Shown here: one piece after another, positions 29,581 through 37,018 of the stretch
Numbering within the stretch: the first letter of the stretch is position 1
Layout of the letters: each line of letters starts with the position of its first letter
From: a virus
Strand: one strand, 5' to 3'
Length of the DNA: 64,000 bases
IMG/VR virus record: IMGVR_UViG_3300044981_000021
Location: 36,881 to 100,880 of that record
The notes under the pieces: model-generated
Databases searched by the model: none
The model's input: only the letters and a program-made list of their open reading frames with translations
What the model was told of the DNA's origin: nothing
Program-made: the position numbers and the translations under genes

Positions 29581-29644
29581 AACTATCTAGGTGCCGATTA
29601 TGGCGCTACGGGTTCAGGCTCGACGGGAACACTTACGGGTTCGT

Positions 29645-30424
29645 CTATGCGACTTGGTTCTCGCTCTGGTTCTGCGGGGACAGGAACGACAACAGGTTCG
29701 ACCGTAAAGACTCTTTTGATTTCTCCGATATCCACCTTGTGCCTCCATTTTTGAATTTACGTTTTTGCCACCAACTAAACTTCTGACATGGAATGCCGTA
29801 TCGTTCAGCAATCTCTCGAATCTCTTGTTCTTGCCCATCGACGATAAACAACTTGGCGGGATAGGCGAACTCTGCCCGATATCCATCGTCACCTTCAAGA
29901 ATATTACCCCATAAGTAGACTAAGCCTAGCACGCCGTTCAATCTGGGGAATATTCCAGCGGGGTCGGCAACGGACGGAGAACTACATTTGTTGATACGGT
30001 AGAAGATGGGGTCGATATTTTTCCTAGCGTATATCCCGCAACTGCAACTACGATGCGGCATTGGCAATGAACTAAACGTACAACTATAGCAAATGGCGGT
30101 CTTTTGCGTTTTAGGAAGCCACGGGCCACGATGATTAAAGTGCAGGCTGTCAAGGCTCTTGCCGTTAATGTTCCACATCCGCCACGCCAAGATGGGCTGT
30201 GTGTAAGTAGCGCCGTCGATTTGTTCGGCTTCAGGCTTAGGAAATGAAATGATTGGCCATTCGCGCGTGTTTACATAAGCGCCTAGTAGCACAACCCAAG
30301 CAACCGAGCCAACCGCTGCCCAAAACAAGGGACGACTAGATGGATGAAATACACCGCGAAGATTGACCGCCACGAGAAATAAATAGAACACATCAAGCCA
30401 AACCAAAGCCCACTTAACTCGCAT
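29645..30424 (-). CDS. membrane protein with Cys/His cluster
   Basis: A 259-residue protein: two N-terminal membrane segments (residues 5-50), then YSCTFSSLPMPHRSCSCGIY (zinc-type cluster) and a soluble tail. Overlaps the upstream gene's end by 11 bases. Function unknown. Confidence 0.6.
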   Translation of the reverse strand: MRVKWALVWLDVFYLFLVAVNLRGVFHPSSRPLFWAAVGSVAWVVLLGAYVNTREWPIISFPKPEAEQIDGATYTQPILAWRMWNINGKSLDSLHFNHRGPWLPKTQKTAICYSCTFSSLPMPHRSCSCGIYARKNIDPIFYRINKCSSPSVADPAGIFPRLNGVLGLVYLWGNILEGDDGYRAEFAYPAKLFIVDGQEQEIREIAERYGIPCQKFSWWQKRKFKNGGTRWISEKSKESLRSNLLSFLSPQNQSENQVA

Positions 30425-30758
30425 GTTCCCTCTTTTTGGTCATCTCCTCCGCGTACTCGATAGCGCAAAGGATGTATTCGTTGACGCTCAACTCTGACCT
30501 AGCGGCAGAAGTCTTGATCTGCTCGAACTGCTCCGTAGACCTGAAACGTAGTTGCATGACAGGGCGAAGTTTCATAAGAATTTCTGCATTCTCGCGTAGC
30601 ATCCCGGTTCCCACAATTTGCCTTGATCGGTACCTATAATCTACGGTGCAATTGCCGTTGGGGGCGTAGTAGTCGAAAAGGAAGGCGGGCATATCCTGCT
30701 TAGGCTTGTGGCACCCAAGATTAACGGCTAGCAAAAAACCAATAATCGCTCGCCTCAC
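30414..30758 (-). CDS. lipoprotein-like N-terminus fused to RHH-like C-terminus
   Basis: Residues 1-16 (MRRAIIGFLLAVNLGC) look like a lipoprotein signal. From about residue 68 the sequence (VMQLRFRSTEQFEQIKTSAA, SELSVNEYILCAIEYAEEM) looks like a ribbon-helix-helix repressor. One frame covers both; an internal ATG (MLRENAEILMK) preceded by GGGAACCGGG may start the second part separately. Confidence 0.5.
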   Translation of the reverse strand: MRRAIIGFLLAVNLGCHKPKQDMPAFLFDYYAPNGNCTVDYRYRSRQIVGTGMLRENAEILMKLRPVMQLRFRSTEQFEQIKTSAARSELSVNEYILCAIEYAEEMTKKREHAS

Positions 30759-30979
30759 GCCAACCCTCCATGGGTAGTGTCGGTTTGCAAGGCATCGTCA
30801 ATTCTGTAGATTAAGTCTTGTACGTCTTCGGCCCAGCAACTACATGGACCAGATTCTTCCGCATATTGGATGTAGTCAGGAGACTTCGGGCAGGTCGGCG
30901 CACCGTCGCCATTGTTGTGATTTCTGAACCGCAAGAGCATTTGGTACATCTCGGCTTGTAGGGCGGGAGGGATTTTCAT
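30755..30979 (-). CDS. small hypothetical protein
   Basis: ATG 30979 (MKIPPALQAEMYQMLLRFRN) overlaps the upstream stop. The 74-residue product has a CSCWAEDVQDLIYRIDDALQ segment. Function unknown. Confidence 0.5.
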   Translation of the reverse strand: MKIPPALQAEMYQMLLRFRNHNNGDGAPTCPKSPDYIQYAEESGPCSCWAEDVQDLIYRIDDALQTDTTHGGLA

Positions 30980-31167
30980 TTCTTCAACCTCTTGGCCTTG
31001 TTTAGCTGATTGGTGAACTTGGTGACTAACTTCTCCCAACCATCCGCCCGAACGTGACCCTTTAGTTCACCGCCGTAGATTTGGCGGTCGTTGATAAAGA
31101 CGCCGACATTGTAATCGGAAACATCGGCTAGTTTGCTCTTGTTTGTGAAAACCACGATTAGCGCCAT
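30976..31167 (-). CDS. small hypothetical protein with palindrome at its start
   Basis: ATG 31167 (MALIVVFTNKSKLADVSDYN) lies inside the palindrome end (ACGTATGG). No separate ribosome site is visible. 63 residues, alpha/beta-like. Confidence 0.55.
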   Translation of the reverse strand: MALIVVFTNKSKLADVSDYNVGVFINDRQIYGGELKGHVRADGWEKLVTKFTNQLNKAKRLKK

Positions 31168-31179
31168 ACGTTTAATGTA
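31167..31179. repeat. 13-bp palindrome copy
   Basis: TACGTTTAATGTA. On the minus strand it contains the TAA stop of the gene ending at 31172 and runs into the ATG at 31167. Confidence 0.85.
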
Positions 31180-31378
31180 CTTTCTTGGTCCACTGGTCAC
31201 AAACCCCTATCATCATCGGCCCGAGCGGCTCGTTATGTATCGCGGTACACTCCCATTCTGCATAATTAAGGATGATTGGTTGACGATCCAACTCGACCCT
31301 CGTGCGATAAATCGTCAACAGATATCCGCAGTAGAGACAAATTGATATCGCAACAACTGCCCACTGTTTCTTGAGCAT
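31172..31378 (-). CDS. small membrane-anchored protein
   Basis: A 68-residue protein, MLKKQWAVVAISICLYCGYL, one membrane segment and a short outer domain. ATG directly follows one palindrome and the stop lies in another. Confidence 0.55.
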   Translation of the reverse strand: MLKKQWAVVAISICLYCGYLLTIYRTRVELDRQPIILNYAEWECTAIHNEPLGPMMIGVCDQWTKKVH

Positions 31379-31390
31379 ACATTTAATGTA
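31378..31390. repeat. 13-bp palindrome copy
   Basis: TACATTTAATGTA, running into the ATG at 31378 on the minus strand. Confidence 0.85.
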
Positions 31391-31391
31391 C

Positions 31392-31544
31392 TTATTTCTT
31401 TTGTCGTTCGTTGAGGATTAGCATTTGTGACATTACGGCCCACGCGACTGCTAATGTTGCCTTAGCGGTAGCATCGTGGAAGTCGTACCAAAGCGCGAAT
31501 CCGAGATTTGTGGTGGTTACAACCGAAAGCAATAATATCCACAT
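31392..31544 (-). CDS. small two-segment membrane protein
   Basis: A 50-residue protein, MWILLLSVVTTNLGFALWY and LAVAWAVMSQMLIL, ending with a basic tail at TAA two bases before the palindrome. Start context is weak. Confidence 0.45.
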   Translation of the reverse strand: MWILLLSVVTTTNLGFALWYDFHDATAKATLAVAWAVMSQMLILNERQKK

Positions 31545-31560
31545 ACAACATGAGATGATA

Positions 31561-31743
31561 TCACTTCTTGGAAAGTTTCAGTTTATGAATGACGAACATG
31601 GCCACGGGAACGACAAAAAGCACAACGGTCCAAGGCTTGACAATAGTAGCGAACAATGCGGGAAAGTGTATACCTACAGTGATCCCGCCAATGGCCAGGA
31701 CGTACCAACTACAGCCGAGGATGATTTGCAGGCGGTAGAACAC
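31561..31743 (-). CDS. small two-segment membrane protein
   Basis: A 60-residue protein with segments IILGCSWYVLAIGGITVGI and WTVVLFVVPVAMFVI and a Lys-rich end. One of three adjacent small membrane proteins. Confidence 0.5.
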   Translation of the reverse strand: MFYRLQIILGCSWYVLAIGGITVGIHFPALFATIVKPWTVVLFVVPVAMFVIHKLKLSKK

Positions 31744-31745
31744 CC

Positions 31746-31943
31746 CTAGTCTCCCGTTTTACGCCAGTAGGACCAGTCAGAGAAAGAAGCGATTTTCTCT
31801 CCGTTGGGATTTTTATCTGTCGGGTAGGCAAAAATCATAAGAACCCTGCCATCGTCACAGTAAGTTACATTTTTGAAGGCGAAGGTTACTTTTCCGGTTG
31901 TGGTTGGAGTGGGCGGTTCAAAACAAACAACTTCAACTTGCAT
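31746..31943 (-). CDS. small hypothetical protein downstream of a structured leader
   Basis: ATG 31943 has ACGGAG nine bases upstream. The 65-residue product MQVEVVCFEPPTPTTTGKVT is beta-rich. It is the first gene after the structured RNA at 31965-32079 and could be controlled by it. Confidence 0.55.
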   Translation of the reverse strand: MQVEVVCFEPPTPTTTGKVTFAFKNVTYCDDGRVLMIFAYPTDKNPNGEKIASFSDWSYWRKTGD

Positions 31944-31964
31944 GGGTTTACTCCGTAAATTATT

Positions 31965-32079
31965 GAAACGCAGCCTATTCCACGCTCTTTTGGGCGGCAC
32001 GTGGTACCCGGAGTTCCCTAGACTTATGTCGATCTAAGCGGGATCGACTGCCGGTTGTGGGTGAAACCCGCTGCGTTTC
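31965..32079 (-). ncRNA. structured leader or small RNA, undescribed
   Basis: A perfect 10-bp closing stem (GAAACGCAGC with GCTGCGTTTC) encloses about 95 bases containing hairpins GGGT/ACCC, GTCGATC/GATCGAC (seven-base loop CCGCTTA) and CCACG/CGTGG. The CCGCT loop can also pair with AGCGG at the base of the closing stem, a possible pseudoknot or switch. The predicted start of the promoter at 32087-32115 coincides with the first base of the closing stem. Confidence 0.6.
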
Positions 32080-32086
32080 TTCCTCA

Positions 32087-32115
32087 CCTATACACTACGG
32101 CGGGGAAAGCGTCAA
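32087..32115 (-). promoter_or_regulatory. sigma70-like promoter for the structured RNA
   Basis: Minus strand TTGACG (32110-32115), 17 bases, TATAGG (32087-32092). Expected start about seven bases on, near 32080. Confidence 0.65.
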
Positions 32116-32198
32116 GAAATGTTTTTATTTTCACCAGAACACCCCGAAAGCGGGGGTTTCGTTACAAAGAATAGCAACTGTACCCTTATGTTGGTTGT

Positions 32199-32390
32199 TT
32201 AGTGGCTAAAGCTCCGCTGTATAGGTACTTCTTTTAATCCTAAAGCCTTACGGAGCATATTTGCATACCAATCGCATTCTTCTTTGTTTCCATCGTAATC
32301 AAGCTTAAAGGATTGAACTCCTGAAATAATCCATACCCTACACTTCTGGCTGCGGTAACGTCGAACTTCAATCTCTACTTTCTTCGCCAT
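32199..32390 (-). CDS. small basic protein
   Basis: ATG 32390 (MAKKVEIEVRRYRSQKCRVW) follows a palindrome copy by three bases and has no ribosome site. 63 residues. Confidence 0.5.
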   Translation of the reverse strand: MAKKVEIEVRRYRSQKCRVWIISGVQSFKLDYDGNKEECDWYANMLRKALGLKEVPIQRSFSH

Positions 32391-32393
32391 AAA

Positions 32394-32406
32394 TACATTA
32401 GATGTA
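32394..32406. repeat. 13-bp palindrome copy, one mismatch
   Basis: TACATTAGATGTA, three bases upstream of ATG 32390. Confidence 0.65.
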
Positions 32407-32488
32407 TTTTGAAAGAAAATTGTCGCAAACTTCTGACAAATTAACATATCGTTGACCATAAAGCACTTACGGTTAAATATATGACACC

Positions 32489-32695
32489 TTAAGAAAAACA
32501 TGGGGTGAGTAGTAAGCACTCGCACTTCCCTATCTTTGGGCACCTACCCCGCCCCCTAAAACCGATTACCACCCTACAGTCTCGCCTACTCTCTCGCGCA
32601 TTGCCTGGATTCGCCTTTTGTTCGCTCATTTTGGCGTAATGTTCGGAAGCTTTCGGGGGCAACTCTATGATTCTAATGGGTCCAGTGGTACGCAT
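32489..32695 (-). CDS. possible small protein
   Basis: A 68-codon frame MRTTGPIRIIELPPKASEHY with a basic C-terminus. No ribosome site is visible; the last third may be out of frame with the first. Confidence 0.35.
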   Translation of the reverse strand: MRTTGPIRIIELPPKASEHYAKMSEQKANPGNARESRRDCRVVIGFRGRGRCPKIGKCECLLLTPCFS

Positions 32696-32897
32696 TATTA
32701 CATACTGGGTAAGGATTGTGGCCGCATCGTGGCCGCTAGAATCCCGATGTAATCCCTACTAGATTAGTAGTGATTCGGCGCCAACTAATTAATTAATTGT
32801 GCGTCCTGCGGTGCAACGTTTTACTTGTGGTCCGCATCGGATGGTTTGGAGGTGAAAAATAGCAATAACGGTGATTCAGACTTGGAGCACTCGCGGG

Positions 32898-33128
32898 ATG
32901 CGGTATCAAGTGGAGCTAACTAAACAATTGGCCGACAACAATCAAGAATGGTATGAGGTACGGGAGTATACTCGCGGACGACTAGCGAGTTGTGCGGTAC
33001 TTAATACGCTAGAATCCGCCACAAATCGACTAGCATTGGCAATTGAACTAGGCAAGCTGGACGGTATCAATGCAACTAATCGCGGTGAATTGGCATCTGT
33101 GGTGATAGGAGGATTCGGCCATGAATAA
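32898..33128 (+). CDS. small hypothetical protein, plus strand
   Basis: ATG 32898 has TTGGAG ten bases upstream; product MRYQVELTKQLADNNQEWYE, 76 residues, alpha/beta-like. First gene of a short plus-strand cluster; overlaps the next ATG. Confidence 0.55.
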   Translation: MRYQVELTKQLADNNQEWYEVREYTRGRLASCAVLNTLESATNRLALAIELGKLDGINATNRGELASVVIGGFGHE

Positions 33129-33222
33129 AGCAGCATTAGAGATTAAGCGAGCTAACCCGACACTCACAGATGCGGACGCTATCTGGCAAGAAAAGCATAA
33201 TCGAGCCGGGCAGACCTGCTAG
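33121..33222 (+). CDS. tiny hypothetical protein
   Basis: ATG 33121 follows AGGAGGATTCGGCC; 33 residues, MNKAALEIKRANPTLTDADA. Strong ribosome site and overlap with the upstream stop. Confidence 0.5.
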   Translation: MNKAALEIKRANPTLTDADAIWQEKHNRAGQTC

Positions 33223-33232
33223 CTTGTCCTAT

Positions 33233-33325
33233 ATGGCCGCGCAAGCTGTAAGGATGAATCTGCTGGCAATTCACCGCGAATTAAGCTTTGTCCCACTAGA
33301 TGCGGCAGAATCCTTCCTCGACTGA
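33233..33325 (+). CDS. tiny hypothetical protein
   Basis: A 30-residue frame, MAAQAVRMNLLAIHRELSFV, between the previous stop and a terminator; a TTG start three codons earlier is possible. Confidence 0.4.
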   Translation: MAAQAVRMNLLAIHRELSFVPLDAAESFLD

Positions 33326-33345
33326 TCTCCCGCTATTCCCCTACT

Positions 33346-33372
33346 AGCCTAGCTAAATGCTGGGCTTTTTAT
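33346..33372 (+). terminator. Rho-independent terminator
   Basis: AGCCTAGC, loop TAAAT, GCTGGGCT (one G-U), then TTTTTATT; ends the small plus-strand cluster. Confidence 0.7.
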
Positions 33373-33436
33373 TGTCCTTCCGTAACCTTGCACTCGATAT
33401 CATCTCAGGCTAGCCTAGGTTCGGGAGGTTATTCCA

Positions 33437-33535
33437 ATGAGCGTTATATGGCAGTCGCATGAACGTGGCGAGTTAGAAACCTTTGTAGAGTGGACATTGC
33501 GCTGGCTAGGACGCTATTACAGAGCAAGAAAATAG
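33437..33535 (+). CDS. tiny hypothetical protein
   Basis: ATG 33437 has GGGAGG seven bases upstream; 32 residues, MSVIWQSHERGELETFVEWT. Its TAG lies in the stem of the convergent terminator. Confidence 0.45.
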   Translation: MSVIWQSHERGELETFVEWTLRWLGRYYRARK

Positions 33536-33560
33536 CCTAGGCTTGTTAGGACCTAGGCTA
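33526..33560 (-). terminator. Rho-independent terminator
   Basis: Minus strand TAGCCTAGG, ten-base loop, CCTAGGCTA, then TTTTCTT. Ends the 33.6-37.2-kb operon; a palindrome copy lies just upstream. Confidence 0.65.
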
Positions 33561-33565
33561 GCAGG

Positions 33566-33578
33566 TACATTTAATGTA
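33566..33578. repeat. 13-bp palindrome copy
   Basis: TACATTTAATGTA between the last stop of the minus operon and its terminator. Confidence 0.8.
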
Positions 33579-33585
33579 CTTCTCG

Positions 33586-33669
33586 TTAATCGTCCGTATC
33601 GAACCATTCCCCTAGCACGATTACAATCCCGACTAGGGTTAGCATTGCCACAAAGCCTAGCAGATTCAT
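33586..33669 (-). CDS. tiny membrane protein
   Basis: 27 residues, MNLLGFVAMLTLVGIVIVLG then an acidic tail, overlapping the upstream TGA (ATGA). Last gene of the operon. Confidence 0.45.
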   Translation of the reverse strand: MNLLGFVAMLTLVGIVIVLGEWFDTDD

Positions 33670-33896
33670 AGCGCGAATTGTCCCCCTTGCCTTGGTTTCG
33701 CTCGCATCTCTTGCTCTGTACGCGCTAGCGGGAATGGTAGTTCCTCAGTTTTTGGTTCGTCCTTACGCTTGCCAGCCCAGACTAGCCATTGCGGACCGTA
33801 AGCTAATTGATACTCGCCTACTAGGTACACACAATCCCGAGGCGAACAATGATCTATTACTTCCACTTGTCCGCGATACTTGCCGTAGATTTTCAA
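33666..33896 (-). CDS. small hypothetical protein
   Basis: TTG 33896 is preferred: AAGAGG lies eight bases upstream and TTGA overlaps the upstream stop. Product MKIYGKYRGQVEVIDHCSPR, 76 residues, beta-rich. Confidence 0.5.
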   Translation of the reverse strand: MKIYGKYRGQVEVIDHCSPRDCVYLVGEYQLAYGPQWLVWAGKRKDEPKTEELPFPLARTEQEMRAKPRQGGQFAL

Positions 33897-34315
33897 GATC
33901 GTACCTCTTGAACGTAGGACGAAGGAATAACACACTCACAAAAATATCCCGACCTATCCTCTAGTGGGTCCGGTACTAGCTTTCGCGTAATGGTTTGCGG
34001 TACGTCTAATTGGACAATCGCAGGCTTCGCGTTAGGCTCTACCCTATACGAAAGCTTGCGCGGTTTATCGTCCTTTCCGCCATCTATAGGTGTACCGTAT
34101 GGTGCACGTTCGTACTTAGTGCGAAACAAAGCATACATCCTTGCCAAGTCTAGGTCTGTAGTCAAATAGATGTATGGTTTTTGTTCGTTTGGTAGATCGT
34201 GCAATTTGATACCGCGATTGTCTACTAGTCGAAAACTTGTTTCCCGATGCGGAATCAATCCCTCTCGCTGAATTGCTCTAGCCGCATCTAGCGTAGTTCC
34301 ATGATAGAAAATCAC
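33893..34315 (-). CDS. ADP-ribosyltransferase-like protein
   Basis: A 140-residue protein with MIFYHGTTLDAARAIQREGL, IPHRETSFRLVD, YIYLTTDLDLARMYA: the H-G-T start and Y-L-T strand of ART/RNA 2'-phosphotransferase-like folds. A second such protein is encoded at 39729. Phage ARTs modify host RNA polymerase or translation in known cases; the target here is unknown. Confidence 0.65.
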   Translation of the reverse strand: MIFYHGTTLDAARAIQREGLIPHRETSFRLVDNRGIKLHDLPNEQKPYIYLTTDLDLARMYALFRTKYERAPYGTPIDGGKDDKPRKLSYRVEPNAKPAIVQLDVPQTITRKLVPDPLEDRSGYFCECVIPSSYVQEVRS

Positions 34316-34563
34316 AGATTCTCTCCTCTCCAGTTTGGCATGTATTGTCCCTCCGTAATCAAATTGTCTAACAGATCGGGAGTATTTGGTATGCCCGCTG
34401 TAGCTGTAAAGCTTTCCCTCTCGGGAGTATTCATTCCCAAGCCTAGCGCGTCCGCTACGTTTTGTACTGTAGCTTCCCAGGCTCCGTTTGTGTATGGAAT
34501 AGGCTTTGTTATGGCGAGCGCTCGTGCTATTGCATCGGGATTCGGTTTAGGTTCCCAGATCAT
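34312..34563 (-). CDS. small hypothetical protein
   Basis: 83 residues, MIWEPKPNPDAIARALAITK, overlapping both neighbours by four bases. No family recognised. Confidence 0.5.
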   Translation of the reverse strand: MIWEPKPNPDAIARALAITKPIPYTNGAWEATVQNVADALGLGMNTPERESFTATAGIPNTPDLLDNLITEGQYMPNWRGENL

Positions 34564-34790
34564 ATGCTAACTCCATTCTGTAAGAGATAGGCCGCGTAGA
34601 ACGTTTGCCAGTCCGCGTCCGGCTTCCCTTGCGATACCTCTAGCTTATGATGTTCGTTGTATGCTGCGGTAAGCTTGTCCGCTAGCGCCTGTATGCGCTC
34701 TAGGCATATGCTAGCCTCACTATCAGTAGAGGCTAGGTGACATGGTGCGGTATAGTTTGGCTCTTGATTCGATTCAAGTTTTCCGAACAT
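34560..34790 (-). CDS. small hypothetical protein
   Basis: 76 residues with a helical SICLERIQALADKLTAAYNE segment. TAATG-coupled to the upstream gene. Confidence 0.5.
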   Translation of the reverse strand: MFGKLESNQEPNYTAPCHLASTDSEASICLERIQALADKLTAAYNEHHKLEVSQGKPDADWQTFYAAYLLQNGVSI

Positions 34791-34954
34791 TATCGTTTAT
34801 CTCCCATGAGCGAATATTCGCGGATATCCTTTACGATATCGAATGCTAGCCATAATGGCTGGATTGTACGCTCTAGACTTTTACCTTTGGCCGATTGAAT
34901 AGCGCGGCCTAGCGCGACGTATGCTAGGTGTACGTGTTTTGTAGTTTCTTGCAT
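34790..34954 (-). CDS. small helical protein
   Basis: 54 residues, MQETTKHVHLAYVALGRAIQ, ATG with GAGGGAGCA upstream. Its leader contains the AGGCGGA/TCCGCCT hairpin near 35000-35025. Confidence 0.5.
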   Translation of the reverse strand: MQETTKHVHLAYVALGRAIQSAKGKSLERTIQPLWLAFDIVKDIREYSLMGDKR

Positions 34955-35033
34955 TGCTCCCTCTTTTTGCGATGCTAACGATTGCTAGTTGCATCAATAG
35001 GCGGACACTCATAATATCCGCCTAATGTCGCAA

Positions 35034-35243
35034 TTAGTTATCAATATCTCCTAGGAACGAACCACCGGGAAACAAACGATCTACAATTGTGGACATGGTT
35101 AATTCCCCCATAGTCCCGAGGATACCCGCTGTATACCCATGTTTCCGCAATAGCAATACTGCCATTGCAGCTATTACGAAAATTGAGATACGAATAAGAT
35201 GTTTTGAGCGCTTGGGAAGCTTTTTAAGTTTGTTCGTTTTCAT
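35034..35243 (-). CDS. small membrane protein
   Basis: 69 residues: basic N-terminus, one membrane segment (ISIFVIAAMAVLLL), short tail. TGA/ATG overlap with the upstream gene. Confidence 0.5.
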   Translation of the reverse strand: MKTNKLKKLPKRSKHLIRISIFVIAAMAVLLLRKHGYTAGILGTMGELTMSTIVDRLFPGGSFLGDIDN

Positions 35244-35371
35244 CGGCCAATACCTCCGAGAATGAGCGATAGAATAGACAAAGCAGCTACTAGGCTAGCT
35301 GCCATGTATAGGCGAATGAGCAATCCGCCTACAGTTTCAGGATTGAAAATCAGAGACAATTTAGTTTGCAT
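35240..35371 (-). CDS. small membrane protein
   Basis: 43 residues, MQTKLSLIFNPETVGGLLIR then a hydrophobic segment; overlaps both neighbours. Confidence 0.45.
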   Translation of the reverse strand: MQTKLSLIFNPETVGGLLIRLYMAASLVAALSILSLILGGIGR

Positions 35372-35534
35372 GATATCCCTCGGAGTTGAGTTGCATTAAC
35401 GTGAAAATCGCGGATTCGACGGCCACAATACCGTCTTTAATCTCATTCGACAGTCGCAATTCCACACGATTGCTACGCGCCATGACATAGGCTTCGCGTA
35501 ATTCAGTTTGTGCTTTGAGTAGTTTTTGTTTCAT
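35361..35534 (-). CDS. small helical protein
   Basis: ATG 35534, 57 residues, MKQKLLKAQTELREAYVMAR. Overlaps the HExxH gene's 3' end by four bases. Confidence 0.5.
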   Translation of the reverse strand: MKQKLLKAQTELREAYVMARSNRVELRLSNEIKDGIVAVESAIFTLMQLNSEGYHAN

Positions 35535-35872
35535 CGGTACGTCCCCATTGCAGCATCTTTCTGTTTTTTGTCTAGCTTTGGATAGGCGATTTCCGCAAGA
35601 TGCCAAGCTTCGCTTTCCGATGCTAGATCATTGTTTTTTTGTGCGGGAGAATTCAGCATCTCGCCTATTAGGTGTCCGAACTCGTGCGCGAGCGAACTAG
35701 CTGTATTCTGCATTCCCTTGTACGGAATCCCGCGATACTCTAATTCCTCTTTGTCTACTGCGGGAGTTAACAGAATCGTGTATTCTTTGTTTCCCTCCTT
35801 CTGAAGATGCGAGGATTCCGCGCGGTTTTCGCCATCTAGCCATACGCTTACTTTGCCTAACAGTTTTTTCAC
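35531..35872 (-). CDS. HExxH metallopeptidase-like protein
   Basis: GTG 35872 has AAGGAGG eight bases upstream. The 113-residue protein contains ASSLAHEFGHLIGEM (HExxH zinc motif) followed by SESEAWHLAEIAYPK (possible third ligand). It is a short relative of the plus-strand protein at 38397. Substrate unknown. Confidence 0.6.
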   Translation of the reverse strand: MKKLLGKVSVWLDGENRAESSHLQKEGNKEYTILLTPAVDKEELEYRGIPYKGMQNTASSLAHEFGHLIGEMLNSPAQKNNDLASESEAWHLAEIAYPKLDKKQKDAAMGTYR

Positions 35873-36240
35873 TGTGCATCCTCCTTGTTGCAGATTGCTT
35901 CTATCCAAGCACCATTGCTACCCTTGAGGCGAACCACTACGCTATAAATTGCGATTCCCTCTTTGAGTAGCATGGAGCACAATTCGCGGGCACTCGCAAG
36001 AGCCATTAACTCGCAACTAATGCCCGTCCAATGTGGCGCAAGCTTGCCAAAACGATTGTCAAAGTAGGTTTGAATCTCCTCGTTATTCATTACGAAACCA
36101 GACTTTGACAGATGCGAATCGTTAGCATTGATGCGGACAAAGTATTGATAGTTTTTGGTCCGCATGCTCGCACACTTACATGGTGTAGGCACCATGTTTG
36201 CAGCATGGAAACTGCCGGAACGTTCTAGGGATACGTGCAT
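35869..36240 (-). CDS. hypothetical protein
   Basis: A 123-residue protein; middle part NNEEIQTYFDNRFGKLAPHW. GTGA-coupled to the HExxH gene and TAATG-coupled upstream. Confidence 0.5.
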   Translation of the reverse strand: MHVSLERSGSFHAANMVPTPCKCASMRTKNYQYFVRINANDSHLSKSGFVMNNEEIQTYFDNRFGKLAPHWTGISCELMALASARELCSMLLKEGIAIYSVVVRLKGSNGAWIEAICNKEDAQ

Positions 36241-36389
36241 TAGCCCCTACCTCTCATTGCCCGCGCAATTTTCTTGCGTGCGGACATGGCCAGCGCTAGC
36301 GTTTCATAACTAGCGGTAGGCGTTTTTCCCTCTCGCCACAAAGAATAGGCTTCATCAAACGTGAGTCTTACGTTAACGTGTGCTTTCAT
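36240..36389 (-). CDS. small basic protein
   Basis: 49 residues, MKAHVNVRLTFDEAYSLWRE, ATG with AGAGGGAAA upstream. Its leader carries two hairpins (36404-36450). Confidence 0.5.
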   Translation of the reverse strand: MKAHVNVRLTFDEAYSLWREGKTPTASYETLALAMSARKKIARAMRGRG

Positions 36390-36403
36390 TTTCCCTCTTT
36401 TCT

Positions 36404-36450
36404 GATTAGGCTAGCTAATCAAACGATAGTCACGATGAATTGTGACTATC
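36404..36450. other. two tandem hairpins
   Basis: GATTAG-GCTAG-CTAATC, then GATAGTCAC with an eight-base loop and GTGACTATC. They lie between two minus-strand genes and could modulate transcription or RNA stability. Confidence 0.45.
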
Positions 36451-36460
36451 CTATGTCTAG

Positions 36461-36667
36461 TTAGCTGTGCAGTTCCCAGTACGCGCTAGGGTCCGATGCA
36501 TTCCCGCACGTTTCAAAATATGGATTACACAATTCCCGAGGGATTCTCAATTCGTCCTCGGGAATAACCACAACTCCCGGGATATCAACTCCGAATTGAG
36601 TAGCGGGAACAAGCTTTGCATTCCCTGTTTGGTAATCTCCGATGAAACAATCGTTACACGTTTGCAT
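36461..36667 (-). CDS. small hypothetical protein
   Basis: 68 residues, MQTCNDCFIGDYQTGNAKLV, with several Cys. Overlaps the upstream gene's end. Confidence 0.5.
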   Translation of the reverse strand: MQTCNDCFIGDYQTGNAKLVPATQFGVDIPGVVVIPEDELRIPRELCNPYFETCGNASDPSAYWELHS

Positions 36668-36833
36668 GTTTGAAAATCCTTCCCTCTGCTAAGAGTTGCA
36701 TGGCTCTACGTCCATACATTCCCTGTAACTGCCAAGCCATACCCGAATCAACTAATTCTTGGAAGAATGAATCCTCTCGGGTATCGTCCATTTCCCCATT
36801 CTCCCAGTCCGCGATATTGTTTACCAGGTCCAT
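36654..36833 (-). CDS. small hypothetical protein
   Basis: 59 residues, MDLVNNIADWENGEMDDTRE, TAATG-coupled to the upstream gene. Confidence 0.5.
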   Translation of the reverse strand: MDLVNNIADWENGEMDDTREDSFFQELVDSGMAWQLQGMYGRRAMQLLAEGRIFKHANV

Positions 36834-37018
36834 TAGCGCACCATCCCAAAACGTTTTGAAGCTTGGTGATCTAAAAACGCATCAAAGGAATGCCACGAAA
36901 CCATGGGCGCGTGAGTGCGGACAGTCTTAGATATGTCTGCTGCAATGGGGCGGAAATTCAACGCGCTATGCTGGGGTTTGTTGAGTGCTTCGCGGAGTCT
37001 TTGGCCGAAGTATGTCAT
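36833..37018 (-). CDS. small hypothetical protein
   Basis: 61 residues, MTYFGQRLREALNKPQHSAL, TAATG overlaps on both sides. Confidence 0.5.
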   Translation of the reverse strand: MTYFGQRLREALNKPQHSALNFRPIAADISKTVRTHAPMVSWHSFDAFLDHQASKRFGMVR

